Shown here piece after piece: positions 1 through 11,900 of a stretch of DNA of 64,000 nucleotides (the stretch's first letter is position 1; each line of letters begins with the position of its first letter). The position numbers were made by a program, and so were the translations under genes. Origin of the DNA: Carettochelys insculpta. Taxonomy: Eukaryota; Chordata; Testudines; Carettochelyidae. The stretch is taken from contig NC_134140.1 in the NCBI RefSeq assembly GCF_033958435.1, positions 59,365,001 to 59,429,000 on the forward strand. Direction: 5' to 3'. The notes under the pieces were generated by a model. The model ran no database searches and was not told the DNA's origin. It saw nothing but the letters and a program-made list of their open reading frames with translations.

Positions 1-2236
1 ATTCAAGGACTTGTACTCCCTCTGAGCATGTAGTCACTAAGGCGCTTAGCCATGGATTAGCCATGCTTGTAGCCGAAGTCTCTTCGGGTACGGGTGCAGT
101 ATTGACCCGCGAGCCTGAGTGAGAATGTCCGGTACTGTTGGTAGGGGAAATGGCCAATGTTGAGCCATGCGCAAGAGCAATGGGAACCACTGTTGCCGGT
201 CCCAGGTTGGGACTATGAGTATCGTGTGCTTTCTCCCTTCTGGCCTTCTCCAAGACCTTGTGTATAAGTGTCGTGGGAGAGAACGCATAAAGTAGAGGGC
301 CCTTCCATGGGATCATGAAGGCGTCCCCCAAAGACTCCTGTCCCATGCCCGCTCTGGAGCAGTACTGGGGACATTTCTCGTTTTCTCGGGTGGCGAACAA
401 GTTGATTTGGGGAAAACCCCATCTGCGGAACACCTGGTGAAGTAGGTCTGAACGGATCTGCCACTCGTGAGTGGGCGCAAAGTGTCTGCTGAGTTGGTCC
501 GCCTTGACGTTGTGGACCCCCGGTAGGTATGAAGCCTTTATGATTATATTGTTGGCGATGCACCCGTTCCAGAGTCAGACTGCCTCCGCACAAAGTGTAC
601 GAGACCTGGCTCCCCCCCGTCGGTTTCTATAAAACATGGTGGTGGTGTTGTCGGTATTCACGCCAACTATTTTTCTGTGCAGATAATTGTGAAAATGCCT
701 GCACGCATTGAACACTGCCCTGAGCTCTAATATGTTTACGTGCAGTGTCTTCTCTGAGGGGGACCATAATCCTTGAGTGGTTTTGTTGTCCCTGTGAGCC
801 CCACATCCCATATGGGAGGCATCTGTTGTAATGAACACAGTAATTTGTGGTTGGCGGAAGGGCACCTCTGTTAGGAGATTCTTGGGGTTTCCCCACCATG
901 TTAGCGAGTTTCGTGCCTCTGTCGTAAGTGACACCCTCTTGTGGACAGTGTGGATTGAGGGTTTGTATACGGTTGCCAACCAATGCTGCAATCCTCGCAT
1001 ATGCAGCCTGGCGTTTTGCACCACAAACGTGGTGGTTGCCATATGCCCCAACAGTTGTAAGCACGTGAGAACAGGAACAATGGGGCTGTACGTTAGTAGT
1101 TGTACGAGAGATTCGATGGCACGAAAATGAGCCTCGGGTAAATACACACTTGACGTGACTGAGTCTATCCGAGCCCCTGTAAACTCTATATTTTGCGTGG
1201 GGTCGGTCTTTGACTTTGAGAAATTGATGATGAGGCCCAGTGAGGTAAATGTTTTTGTGGTGATGTGTATCATCCATAATACCTCCGCCCGGGAAGTTCC
1301 CTTTAGCAGGCAATCGTCCAGGTACGGGAAAACGAAAACTCCCTGTCTGTGTAGGTATGCTGACACCACCGCTAAGGTCTTGGTGAAGACTCTGGGTGCT
1401 GAAGAGAGTCCGAATGGGAGGACTCTGTACTGGAAATGATCTGTGCCCACAAGGAACCGGAGGAAACGCCTATGGGCTGGATGAATTGCGATATGAAAAT
1501 ACGCATCCTGTAAGTCGAGGGCTGCAAACCAATCGCCATGGTCTAGTGCCGTGATTATTGAAGCCATCGTAGTCATTTTGAAGCACTGTTTGCATAGGTA
1601 CTGGTTCAGTGCGCATAGATCCAAAATGGGTCTCCACCCTCCTGTCTTCTTTTCCATTAGGAAATACCTGGAGTAGAACCCTTTGCCCTGAAATTGTTCC
1701 GGTACTCTCTCCACCGCCCCTATGAATAGGAGGTGGTCCACCTCCCGCCTTAATTCTGGTAGGTGAGAGGGGTCTCTGAGAAGGGGTGCGGTGGGAGGAT
1801 TTGGTGGAGGAAAAGACTGGAAGGGGATCGTGTATCCCATGTTTACAATCTCCAATACCCACTTGTCCGACGTGATGCTTTTCCATTGTGGGTAAAATGG
1901 CTTGAGTCCGTGATGGAACATGTACTGAGATTGGCACTGAGGTACGGTCTTGGCTTCGCGGCCCTCGACATACCCGTCAAACTTGCTGTCTTGCACTTTG
2001 CCCTGCGGAGGCGTTGCCCTGCTGAGGCCAGCGCCTAGGGCCCTTATAATGTGTTTGTGGATGACGTCCCTGATCATACCCCCGTTGAAATTGGGTACGT
2101 TGCTGTTGGTAACCATAACGGCATTGCTGAGGATAAAATTTCTTCCTTCTGAACGGTGGAGTATATATCCCCAAAGTCTGAAGTGTCGCTCTGGAATCTT
2201 TGCTCGAGTATAGGACTGAGTCGGTCGATTCAGCAA
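1..2236 (-). pseudogene. DIRS pol: reverse transcriptase and RNase H, one in-frame UGA, 3' end outside window
   Basis: The frame opens at the ATG ending at 2236 and reads without frameshift to base 1, broken only by UGA at 575-577. The RT domain covers roughly residues 150-350. It has a WRPILDL segment, the DLQDAYFHI block and the catalytic YLDD at residues 305-308 (bases 1313-1324). RNase H follows, with TTDAS near residue 471, an ELRA block and the NTDN block near residue 534. After the UGA the same frame continues with a GVHNVKADQLSR segment and an LFATREN segment, typical of the RNase H to recombinase linker in DIRS elements. The enzyme would copy element RNA into DNA. The tyrosine recombinase and methylase-like regions, if present, are off the window. 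Translation may start upstream of this ATG or by reinitiation after gag. Confidence 0.8.
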
Positions 2237-4133
2237 ACAATTTTATTTTGTCGAAGGGGAGGTCTGCAATTTTGACCTGTAACTCCTTTGGAATGCCGGA
2301 TGTGTGAAGTCATGACTCTCTCCGCATTACCACTGCAGTGGCCACGGCACGGGCCGCTGTGTCCGCCACATCCAGTGCAATCTGCACGCCCGCTCGAGAA
2401 GCCGCGTAGCCCTCTTGCACAATTGCCTTAAGAATTGGCCTTTTATCCTCCGGAAGGAAGTCCATGAGGGCAGTGAGCTTGGAATAGTTGTCAAAATTGT
2501 GATTCGACAAATGAGCGGCATAGTTGGCCATGCGGAGCAACAGAGTAGAGGAGGAGTAGGCGTTTCTACCCAGAAGATCCAGCTTCTTTATGTCCTTGTC
2601 CAATCCCCCAGATTTGTACTGGGACGATTTGGACCTGTGTTGGGACGATTCAACCACTAGCGAGTTTGGCTGTGGATGACTAAATAGAAACTCCATACCT
2701 TTCGCAGGGACGAAGTACTTTTTGTACACTCTTTTGTTGGTAGGAGGAGCGGATGCTGGAGTCTGCCATATATTAGTGGCTGCCTCCATGATTGAATCGT
2801 CCAGAGGAATAGCAATTTTAGAAGAAGATGGAGGCCTGAGGTTTTTAAGGAGTCTGTGGTGTTTCTCCTGCACCTCCGCCACTTGAATATCTTGGGATTG
2901 AGCTACTCGTTTGAACAGCTCCTGGAACTGTTTCAGGTCATCTGGGGGAGAAATGTCTCCAGGGACCACGGCCTCGTCTGGCGAGGATGAGGAGGCATCA
3001 CTATGGTATCTCTCCTCCAATTCCTCTGGATCCTGGCTGTATTGATGTGATTGCCTTTGTGGAATTTCGAGGTGGGATTCAATGTCTTTAGACCCAGCCT
3101 CTGATTGGGGAACTCGTGGTGTTCCCCCCGGTGGAAGCAGAACACTGTGGCGTTGAGGGGTGGTTGATGGGGATCCATAGTGAGATGTCGACCTCCTATG
3201 CTGACGCCCCGCATAATGATGGCGGTCGTAGCAACTGGGACAGGGGCCCGGCGATGGAGACCTGGACCATGACCCATGGATGTAAGGGTGGTGCCTGGAA
3301 TGTCGAGACCTCCAAGATGATACCGACGTACGAGGAGAGCCTCTGTGAGAAGACTCGTAGGGATCTCTGCTAGATGATGGAGAAAAGCGTGCAGACCCCT
3401 GGGATGGATTCCGAAGAAAAGGAGAAGGACGTCTGTGGCAGGCTGAAGGTGTTGCTGCCCGTCGAATCTCTGATGGTGATCGTGGTGACAGAGGCAGCGC
3501 AATTACCTCCGGAGAGGGGCTGCGGTGCCTGGTCTTCGTTTTAGCCTTTGCCCTCTCGGGTGGTCTTGTTGGTGAACTTGGTACTGGAGCAGGTGTCATG
3601 CTGATTGCCACTGCTCCCGGTGCCGTTGTTGCCGGTGCCGATGTCCTCGGTGCCGTCGATCCCGGTGCCGGACTGACTAGTGCCCACATGGCTCTCGGTG
3701 CTGTCTCCCCGGTAGCTGCAGGGCCTTGAGTGGTTGCATGCACCGCGGCTTTACCAGTGGAGGAAGCCAGCGTGCACGGGCCCTTTGTTACACTCGTCCC
3801 ACTCCCAACAGTAAGGGGCAGGGATCAAGTAGGCGAGGCTCTTCTTTTCTTCTGTGCAGAGGAGGTCAAAGAGGCAGCCTTCCTCTTGTGCGGTCCTGAA
3901 GAGCCCTCCGCATGCGTTGCCTCCGATGAGGCAGGCTGAAGTGCTTTGTCAACTAACAGCATCTTCAGCCTCATTTCTCTATCTTTTCTAGCTCTATTAG
4001 TCAACTTGGAACAATGGGAGCACTTCTGGGGAACGTGTGTCTCCCCAAGGCACCGTTTGCATCTGCTATGGCCATCCGAAGCAGGCATGGCCTCCCGGCA
4101 AGATTCACACTTCTTAAAGCCGGGGGATGGCAT
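1977..4133 (-). pseudogene. DIRS gag-like ORF with two in-frame UGA codons
   Basis: This frame starts at the ATG ending at 4133 and runs to the stop at 1977-1979, about 718 codons. The only interruptions are UGA at 3825-3827 and 2310-2312. The pieces on either side share one frame, so no frameshift is needed. The N-terminus carries three CxxC pairs (residues 9-12, 25-28 and 38-41) with interspersed histidines, a probable zinc-binding nucleic-acid domain. A long Pro/Ser/Arg-rich stretch follows, then a more regular helical-looking segment, then a Gln/Arg/Tyr-rich tail. This layout suits a structural RNA-binding protein that packages element RNA. Its last 260 bases overlap the start of pol in another frame. 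Both stops fit CGA-to-TGA decay, so it is scored as a recently broken copy. Confidence 0.75.
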
Positions 4134-4640
4134 AGTTAAAACTTAACTCTGAGTCCTTAGGTGCTAATAGCACACTTAACAGTCTGTTGGGTGATGTTAA
4201 TAACCGTTGGCCTTTGAAGGCCGACAAACAAAAACAGTGGGCCCGCCCGGAGGCGGCCGCTGTGGTTTTAAGATAGTCTTTAGCTTTTAACAACTTTTAA
4301 CAGAGTAACTAACTATAATAACTATAGAACTGCTAACTATGAACTGTTAAAAACTATTAACACGAGAAAAAAATAAGATTTATCTGTCTCAGGCGTTGGA
4401 GCCGGAGAAGATTCCGTCTGCAGCCGTTAGCAGTTGAGAAGGAACTGGCGGGGACCGGATTGCGCACGTGACCGTAAGCGCGCGAAGAGTCGACGCGCAT
4501 CAGCGCATGCACAACCCGACGGAGACTGCTGAAGATTTTCCGAGCTGTGGCGCCGGGTTGAGCCCGACACCTACTGTGGAGCACCCACGGGGACCACTCG
4601 AAGAAGAATCCAGGGTTAGCTGCTGGTGCGAGACCAGATC
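4134..4640 (-). repeat. 5' terminal/leader region of the DIRS-like element
   Basis: Between the gag start and the AT-rich flank lies a GC-rich leader (about 4385-4620, with several CpG-bearing motifs) next to a TAACTA-rich stretch (about 4270-4370). DIRS elements carry split or inverted terminal repeats. The partner copy that would prove this is outside the window, so the role as a terminal repeat is inferred from position. Confidence 0.5.
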
Positions 4641-4687
4641 GTGACAACCACCACAGGCAATCAGGAGCAGTGCAGACTAGATGATAG

Positions 4688-5373
<686 letters not shown>

Positions 5374-8300
5374 ATCATAGAATCATAGAAGAGTAGGACT
5401 GGAAGGGACCTCGAGAGGCCATCGAGTCCAGCCCCCTGCCCTCATGGCAGGACCAAGCACTTTCTAGACCATCCCTGAAAGCCATCTATCTAACCTCTTC
5501 TTAAATAGCTCCAGTGATGGAGATTCTACCACCTCCCTTGGCAATTCGTTCCAGTGTTTGATCACCCTGAGAGTTAGGAACTTTTTCCTAATGTCCAACC
5601 TGAACCTCCCCTGCTGCAATTTCAGTCCATTGCCTCTTGTTCTATCCTCAGAGGCAAGGAAGAACAAGTTCCCTCCCTCTGCCTTATGACACCCTTTTAA
5701 ATACCTGAAAACTGCTATCACGTCCCCCCTCAATCTTCTCTTTTCCAAACTAAACAAGCCCAATTCTTTCAGCCTTTCTTCATAGGTCATGTTCTCTAGA
5801 CCTTTGATCATTCTCGTTGCTCTCCTCTGGACCCTCTCCAATTTCTCCACATCCTTCCTGAACTGCGGTGCCCAGAACTGGACACAATACTCCAGCTGAG
5901 GCCTAACCAGTGCAGAGTAGAGCGGGAGAATGACTTCTCGTGTCTTGTTCACGACACACCTGTTAATGCACCCCAGAATCATGTTTGCCTTTTTCGCAAC
6001 AGCATCACACTGTTGACTCATATTTAGCTTGTGGTCCACTATAACCCCCAGATCCCTTTCTGCTGTACTCATTCCTAGGCAGTCCTTTCCCATTCTGTAT
6101 GGTTGACACTGATTGTTCCTTCCTAAGTGGAGCACTTTGCATTTGTCCTTATTAAACTTCATCCTGTTTACCTCAGCCCATTTCTCCAATTTATCCAGAT
6201 CCTTTTGAATTATGACCCTATCCTCCAAAGAAGTTGCAACCCCTCCCAGCTTGGTATCATCTGCAAACTTACTAAGTGTACTTTCTATGTCAATATCTAA
6301 ATTGTTAATGAAGATATTGAACAGAACCGGTCGCAAAACAGACCCCTGCGGAACCCCACTAGTTATACTTTTCCAGCCGGATGGAAAACCATTAATAACT
6401 ACTCTCTGGGTATGGTTATCCAGCCAGTTGTTCACCCACCTTATTAGTAGCCCCATCTAAGTTGTATTTGCATAGTTTATTGATAAGTATATTATGTGAG
6501 ACCGTGTCAAATGCTTTACTGAAGTCTAGGTATACCACATCCACTGCTTCTCCCTTATCCACAAGGCTCGTTATTCTATCAAAGAAAGCTATTAGATTGG
6601 TTTGACATGACCTGTTTTTAACAAAACCATGCTGGCTGTTCCCTAGCACCTTACCACCTTCCAAATGCTTGCAGATGATTTCTTTAATGACCTGCTCCAT
6701 TATCTTTCCTGACACAGAAGTTAAGCTGACTGGCCTGTAGTTTCCCGGATTATTCTTGTTCTCCTTTTTATAAATGGGTACTATATTTGCCCTTTTCCAG
6801 TCTTCTGGAATCTCTCCCGTCTCCCACGATTTACCAAAAATGATTGCTAAAGGCTCAGATACCTCGTCTATCAGCTCCTTGAGGATTCTAGGATGCATTT
6901 CATCAGGCCCTGGTGATTTGCAGACATTTAATTTTCCTAAGTAAATTTTAATTTGTTCTTTTCTTATTTCAACTTCTAAGCCTACCCCTTTTCCACTAGC
7001 ATTCTCTATGTCAGGCATTCCTTCAGATTTCTCAGTGAAGACCAAAACAAAGAAATCATTAAACATCTCTGCCATTTCCAAATTCCCTGTTACTGTTCCT
7101 CCCTCCTCACTGAACAATGGCCCTACCCTCTCCTTAGTCTTCCTCTTGTTACCAATGTATTTGTAAAAAGCCTTCGTTTCCCTTTATGCTTGTAGCTAGT
7201 TTGAGCTCATTTTGTGCCCTAGCCTTTCTAATCTTGCTCCTGCACGCTCGTGTTGTTTGCCTATATTCATCCTTTGTAATTTGTCCTAGTTTCCATTTCT
7301 TATACGATTCCTTTTTTTAGTTTGAGATCATGCAAGATCTTCTGGTTAAGCCAAGGCAGTCTTTTGCCATGTTTTCTATTTTTCCTACACAGTGGGATAG
7401 CTTGCTTTTGGGCCCTTAATAATGTGCCTTTGAAAAACTGCCAACTCTCCTTAGCTGTTTCTCCCCTCAGTTTAGCTTCCCATGTTTCTTCCCAGTTTAG
7501 CTTACCTACCAGCTGTCTGAGTTTACCAAAATCTGTCTTCCTGAAATCCATTATCTCTATTGTACTGTTTTCCCTTCTACCCTTCCTTAGAACTGTGAAC
7601 TCTATGATTTCATGATCACTTTCACCCAAGCATCCTTCCACTTTCAAATTCTCAATAATTTCCTCCCTATTTGTTAAAATTAAATCTAGAACAGCTTCCC
7701 CTCTGGTAGCTTTTTCAACCTTTTGGAATAAAAAGTTGTCTGCAATGCAATCCAAGAATTTATTGGACAGTCTGTCCCCTGCTGTATTAGTGTCCCAACA
7801 TACACCTGGATAGTTGAAGTCCTCCATCACCACCAAATTCTGGGCCCTGGATGATTTTGTTAGCTGTTTAAAGAAAGCCTCATCCACCTCTTCCACCTGG
7901 CTAGGGGGCCTGTAGTAGACTCCTAGTAGGACCTCATCCTTGTTTTTTACTCCTCTGAGTCTAACCCAGAGACTTTCAACCCGTCCATCTCCACCTCTGT
8001 CCAAGTGTGTACATTTTTAATGTACAAGGCAACACCTCCTCCCTTCTTTCCCTGCCTGTCCTTCCTAAGCAGGCTGTACCCTTCAATACCAACATTCCAA
8101 TCATGAGTATTATCCCACCAAGTTTCTGTGATGCCAACGATATCATAGTTGTATTCATTTATTAGTACGTCCAATTCTTCTTGCTTATTTTCCATACTTC
8201 TTGCATTTGTATATAGGCATCTCAGACATTGATTTGGTCTTGCCTCCCAGTTTTGCCCTGGCCCTCTTTTTACTCTCCCAGTGTAGCCCATACTCCTTCC

Positions 8301-8400
8301 CATTTCAAATTCATCTCTCATGTGTTCATGCTGTCCACTTACCTGCAGGCCTTGCTCCCCTGCCCCCATCGAACCTAGTTTAAAGCCCTCCTCACTAGGT
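5374..8400 (-). mobile_element. CR1 LINE, 3' end intact, 5' truncated
   Basis: The 3' terminus on the minus strand is the repeated ATTCTATGA-type octamer of CR1 (bases 5374-5387). The body holds all of ORF2, endonuclease then reverse transcriptase, read from about 8369 down to 5464. ORF1 is absent, so the copy is 5' truncated near 8400. CR1 is the dominant LINE of turtles and birds, and typical copies are truncated in this way. Confidence 0.93.
5464..8369 (-). pseudogene. CR1 ORF2 (AP endonuclease and reverse transcriptase), frameshifted
   Basis: Four open pieces in three frames make up this ORF: 8369-7947, 8004-7300, 7117-6416 and 6456-5464. The endonuclease includes a TETWWDN block (residue about 75 of the first piece), an EDFNYPG block and a GESDHEII block holding the SDH catalytic motif. 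The RT has a YRPVSLTS segment, the SKAFDTVSH block, GVPQGSVL and the catalytic FADD (in the last piece). The C-terminus ends with the WNELPREVVES and FKKRLDRW blocks usual for CR1. The protein would nick DNA and copy element RNA at the nick. Frameshifts near 7975, in 7117-7300 and near 6440 inactivate it. Confidence 0.9.
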
Positions 8401-8599
8401 TAGTTTGTTTGTTTGTTTTCCTTTGTTAGGGTATGTCTTTACTACAGTGTTAACTTAGTTGATTGGTACATGAATGCAAGCAGCCACACCTGACTTAGTA
8501 TGTTCTCATTGGTGCTGTACTCACCAGTTTATGTTGTTAGCACTTCTGAGGACATGCCCTATGGTCCTTTACTGCACTAAGCTGCTGCATTCTGATTGT

Positions 8600-8850
8600 T
8601 GCCTGTAAGACGCACTCTGCTCAGCACTAGTGAGGCCTTAGCTGGAGTATTTTACGCAGTTTTGTGCACCACACTTTAAAAAAGATGCAGCAAACAGAAG
8701 AGAGTAACACAAACAAAACAAAAGGTGTTGAAAACGTCACCTGTGAGAAAAGGTTTAAAAAAAATCAGGGTATGTTTACCTTTGAGTACAGAAGATTGAA
8801 GGGGAACCTGATAATTTTCACATATGTTAAGGGCTATTATAGAGCCCTAT
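8600..8850 (+). repeat. CR1-like LINE fragment, + strand, decayed
   Basis: Translated fragments on the + strand match the late RT region of CR1 in style (HHTLKKMQQ, ENVTCEKRFK, FTFEYRRLKGNLI, YVKGYYRA). It is broken and short, and it is an independent insertion from the CR1 at 5374, being in the opposite direction. Confidence 0.7.
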
Positions 8851-9050
8851 GGGGGGGAGGGCTAGCTCACTGGTCTGCTAAACCCAGGGTTCTGAGCTCA
8901 GTCCTTGAGGGGTGCTGTTTAGGGATCTGGGACAAATAGATTTAAAAAAAAAGAAGCTGGGGGGGGGGAGTGGTGGTGCTTAGTCCTGCCAAGAGGGCAG
9001 GGGACTGGACTCAATGACTTCCTGAGGTCCCCTCCAGCTCTGTGAGATGC
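8851..9050 (+). mobile_element. tRNA-derived SINE of cryptodiran-turtle type
   Basis: The 5' head is tRNA-like with an A box (TAGCTCACTGG, 8863-8873) and a B box within GGTTCTGAGCTCAGTCC (8888-8904), the internal promoter of RNA polymerase III. An A-rich linker follows. The 3' part ends in a GAGGTCCCCTCCAGCTCTGTGAGAT tail that resembles the end of CR1, the partner LINE thought to mobilise this family. The head resembles the tRNA-Lys SINEs described from hidden-necked turtles. This is the main taxonomic marker in the window. Confidence 0.85.
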
Positions 9051-9059
9051 TTTATTTAC

Positions 9060-9560
9060 CTGTGTGCCCGCAAGTATGGCCACTCTCAGCTTCCACTGAC
9101 CACAAATCACTGTTCCCAGCCACTGGGAGATGCAGGAAGTGGTGTTAGCCCACACTGCTTCTCACAGCTCCCTTTGGTCAAGAACAGCTAAGGGTGGCCA
9201 ACAGGAGCTGCAAGTGGCCACACCTGCAGAGGCACAGACAAATAAAGCATCTGGCAGGTTGGCAGGCACTAATCCTGGTAAACCATGTTTGGTCCCACAG
9301 GCTGCTTACTATCCACTCCCGTACTGCTTTCCCTCTAATTTTTTTCCATCCCTGGGTGAAATACATTTTGTTATGTACACCAAGGCATGTGCAGCTGTGC
9401 ACATTTTGTTATGTGACCAAGGCATGTGTACATGCTGCTGCTTGTAGGTGTCTGGGGGCGCTCTGCTAACCAGGTGGGTGACACTTAAATCTCTCAAGTG
9501 GCCACCCAAGGACTCTTACAGGGAATGCTGTCCCTGTACAAGACATATCTACTCCACCTC
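9060..9560. repeat. Mixed repeat remnants
   Basis: At 9065-9260 there is a GC-rich stretch with a CCACTGGGAGATGCAGGAAG box, typical of internal parts of turtle hAT-like elements. At about 9325-9530 lies a sequence starting CCCTCTAATTTTTTTCC with a TTTTGTTATGTACACCAAGGC box. It is clearly related to 62770-62945 (TTTTGTTACATACACCAAAGC). The two copies prove a dispersed family, but its class is unknown to me. Confidence 0.55.
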
Positions 9561-10198
9561 CCAGAGAGGCTGTAGCTATATTGACAGAATTCTCTGTGAC
9601 CTAGCACTGTCTACACCAGTGGTTTTCAACCACTGTACTGTGAAAATTGTTCACGTATGCCATGAAATTTCATCAGTTTCCCCTCTCTGTGGCTACCCTT
9701 TCCCTTCTTTCTATGTGTGTCCATGGGAACAACTGACAGGTAGAAATCCCTGTCAGAATTTGCCACTGACTTTTATGCCTCCTTGTGATGTCAGTTTTAA
9801 ATTCACTTTGACTAACTCTGTCCTCCAATGCCACAATAGCTAGTGGAAATGGTGCTGTGGCCCAGTTGTCATTGGATAAAAACATGAACCAGGTCTAAAA
9901 GATTGTGCCATTGTTTGTGGTGCATTCCAAATTTGAATTCCAGCATTTATCCACCTAGTGTTCAACTGCCATTAACTGTGTTCACTGTCACTGTATTAAA
10001 TGATTGAGGGATTTGTAGGCACAGTTGTCACTGTGCTATGAGGATAAAGGTACATATGTAAGTTTAGAGATCAGTTGTCCTTTGAATACTGAATTCTGTG
10101 GACTGTCAATAATGATTCATAAGGTTCTCTTTTTACTATGAACACTATCAGCAGACTACTAGCACATAGTATAGTTAAAACAAAAAAGCAGTAAAGTA
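9561..10198. other. Gene-free stretch
   Basis: No convincing ORF or splice-linked exon was seen. A CAGTGGTTTTCAACCACTG start at about 9617 looks like a hAT terminal repeat, but no matching right end was found. Confidence 0.5.
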
Positions 10199-10470
10199 AA
10201 GTGACCATATCTCCCTATCCTAAATAAGGGACAGGGAGACACAGGGTGGGGGGATGCCTCCTGGTTCCCCCTCGGCATAGGGAGCTGGGCAGCAGCCACA
10301 TGTGTTCCGACTCCCATGGCATCAGGCGGCAGCCAGGAACTGGGTGGCAGCTGCTCCCCCTGCAAATATGGAGCCATTAGCCCCATTTTGAAAATAAGTT
10401 GGAATACTTTCTTGGCACCCCAAATACAGGGCTGGCCTGCCAGAAATGGGACACTTGGTCACCCCAAGTA
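10199..10470. repeat. Short DNA-transposon remnant with GTGACCA ends
   Basis: The left end reads AGTGACCATATCTCCC and the right end GGGACACTTGGTCACCCCA, which are inverted to one another. The same ends bound the large element at 33611-36133. This is probably an internally deleted relative. Confidence 0.6.
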
Positions 10471-10719
10471 TAGCAGTCTCCAGGAATGCCACATAGGCAA
10501 CCAAAAAGTGGGCTGCATGAGTGGCCCTCCTTCACTTCAAAAGAATGCAAAAACATGAGGCCCATTGGGGTTCCAGCTGCACCCCCAAAACCAGTCTGTC
10601 CTCCTCCCCCACATGCCTCTCACACCAGGGCCCCAAACTTTCTACTCCCCCTCCTCACAACCACCACTTTAGGAGTGCTGCAAATCCGCTCATTCCTGTT
10701 CATCGCTGATTCCTGTTCA

Positions 10720-11900
10720 TCCCTGCTTCCCCCCCGAGCTGGGACAGCCACAAGCTGCCGCGTCACCCCCCTCCAGGGGAGCGGATCTAGGTTTACCGTG
10801 GATTAGAGGGAACAGAGCACTACTGAGGCCACCTGGGCCGCCCCGGCAGCGATGTGGGAGCGGCTGTGAAGTCGTGCGCATTCTTACGCGCCGGTGACGT
10901 GGCCAGGAACTCTTCTCACGCCCAGAACAGGTCTGGGAGGCACGACGAGTTTTCAGAGGACAGGCGGGAAATAATTCCCTGCAGCACGCGCCCGCCTCGG
11001 GCGGCGCCGCTCGGCTTTCAGCGCGGACAGCGGCTAGGCCCCCGCCACGCCTCACCTCCCAGAGCGCAGCGGGAGCCGGGGGGACGGGGTCTTTGCACTC
11101 CCCCCACCCCCCGAGGAACATGACAGCCCGATCTCCGCGTGGGGTCACCTCAGCGCCTCTGCTCCTCCCCCTCCCCCCGAGTGCGGCTGCCTCTCGCGTT
11201 GGGCACAGTCAGGCTCGCGGCAGGGCACTGAGGCCCACGCGGCGCCTACTCACCTGGCGTAAGGGAGACGCTCCGTCCGCCCTGCCCGCGTTTTGAACCG
11301 GCCGCTGCGCGCGCCCGTCCCCTCCCCCCGCTGGGCGGGGCCGCGGCGGAATGCGCAGCCGTGTCCAACCGACACCTCCTCTCTCGCTCCCCCCCATCTC
11401 CCGCGGCGCGGGTCTGGAGCCGACAGCAAGTGTGAGGCTGGCGGTGCGGCGGCAGGTCAGTGGCGGTGCGGCAGGTCGGTATCCGGTGGGGGGGGAGTTC
11501 CCGCGCGGGACGCTTTGCTGGGCCTGGCTGCCCTTGTTCGGGCAGCTCCGCGTCCGCGGCTTTGGGGCGAACAAAGAGCCCGGACTGTTCCCGCTGCGCC
11601 ACTGCCAGAGCGGCGGGAGCCCGGGGCGCCGCCCGCTCAGGAAAGGGGGGTGGCCTGTCCTGGCTGCCTCGTCTCCCTTGTGTGGGAGCAACAGGGGACC
11701 GAGGCGCTGCCCCTCGCCGCCGCCTTTCCCAGCGCAGACGACGCTGCGTGCCCAGCCCCCGCCGCTGACATGCAGCTGCTTCTGGGGTGTGAGCTGGCGC
11801 CGGGCCGTGCAAAGCGATCGGCTGGAGTTAACAGGGCGCACTTGCGTTACTTGGCGCTGTTAAGGACTCGCTGCGCTTCGCAGGTCGCTTCTTCTGCAAT
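10720..11900. promoter_or_regulatory. CpG island, probable CASP3 promoter
   Basis: This block of about 1.2 kb is strongly GC-rich and dense in CpG in an otherwise AT-rich, CpG-poor window. It contains a GC box (GGGCGGGG, 11333-11340) and a TGACGT core (10894-10899). No TATA box stands out, as expected for a housekeeping promoter. It lies about 10 kb upstream of the first coding exon of CASP3. In mammals CASP3 is head-to-head with PRIMPOL, so a two-way promoter is possible, but no PRIMPOL coding exon was found to the left. Confidence 0.8.
11380..11455 (+). other. CASP3: Candidate untranslated exon 1 of CASP3
   Basis: Within the CpG island a good donor (GGCAG/GTCAGT) cuts after 11455. A second donor, GCAG/GTCGGT, sits about 20 bases further on. 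An upstream noncoding exon is needed because the first coding exon has a real acceptor just before its short 5' UTR. The exon start is a guess, and transcript data would decide. Confidence 0.35.

Larger units (their letters stand above)
1..4640 (-). mobile_element. DIRS-like tyrosine-recombinase retrotransposon, cut by the window start
   Basis: Read on the minus strand from about 4640 down to 1, this element has a 5' terminal region, a gag-like frame (4133-1977) and an overlapping pol frame (2236 to the window edge) with reverse transcriptase and RNase H. The RT and RNase H sequence style, with a YLDD catalytic box and a downstream LFATREN-type segment, is that of the DIRS order rather than LTR elements. 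The tyrosine recombinase that defines the order would lie past base 1 and is not visible. The outer boundary near 4640 is approximate. It is placed where the GC-rich terminal sequence gives way to AT-rich repeat. The superfamily call is secure. The exact clade (DIRS1, PAT or Ngaro) is not. Confidence 0.85.

Noticed and set aside
8863..8904. A standalone tRNA gene
   Set aside because: A and B boxes are present, but no proper cloverleaf or 3' acceptor end is visible and the sequence continues into a SINE body.
9617..9900. Possible hAT element starting CAGTGGTTTTCAACC
   Set aside because: No right terminal repeat or 8-bp duplication could be found.
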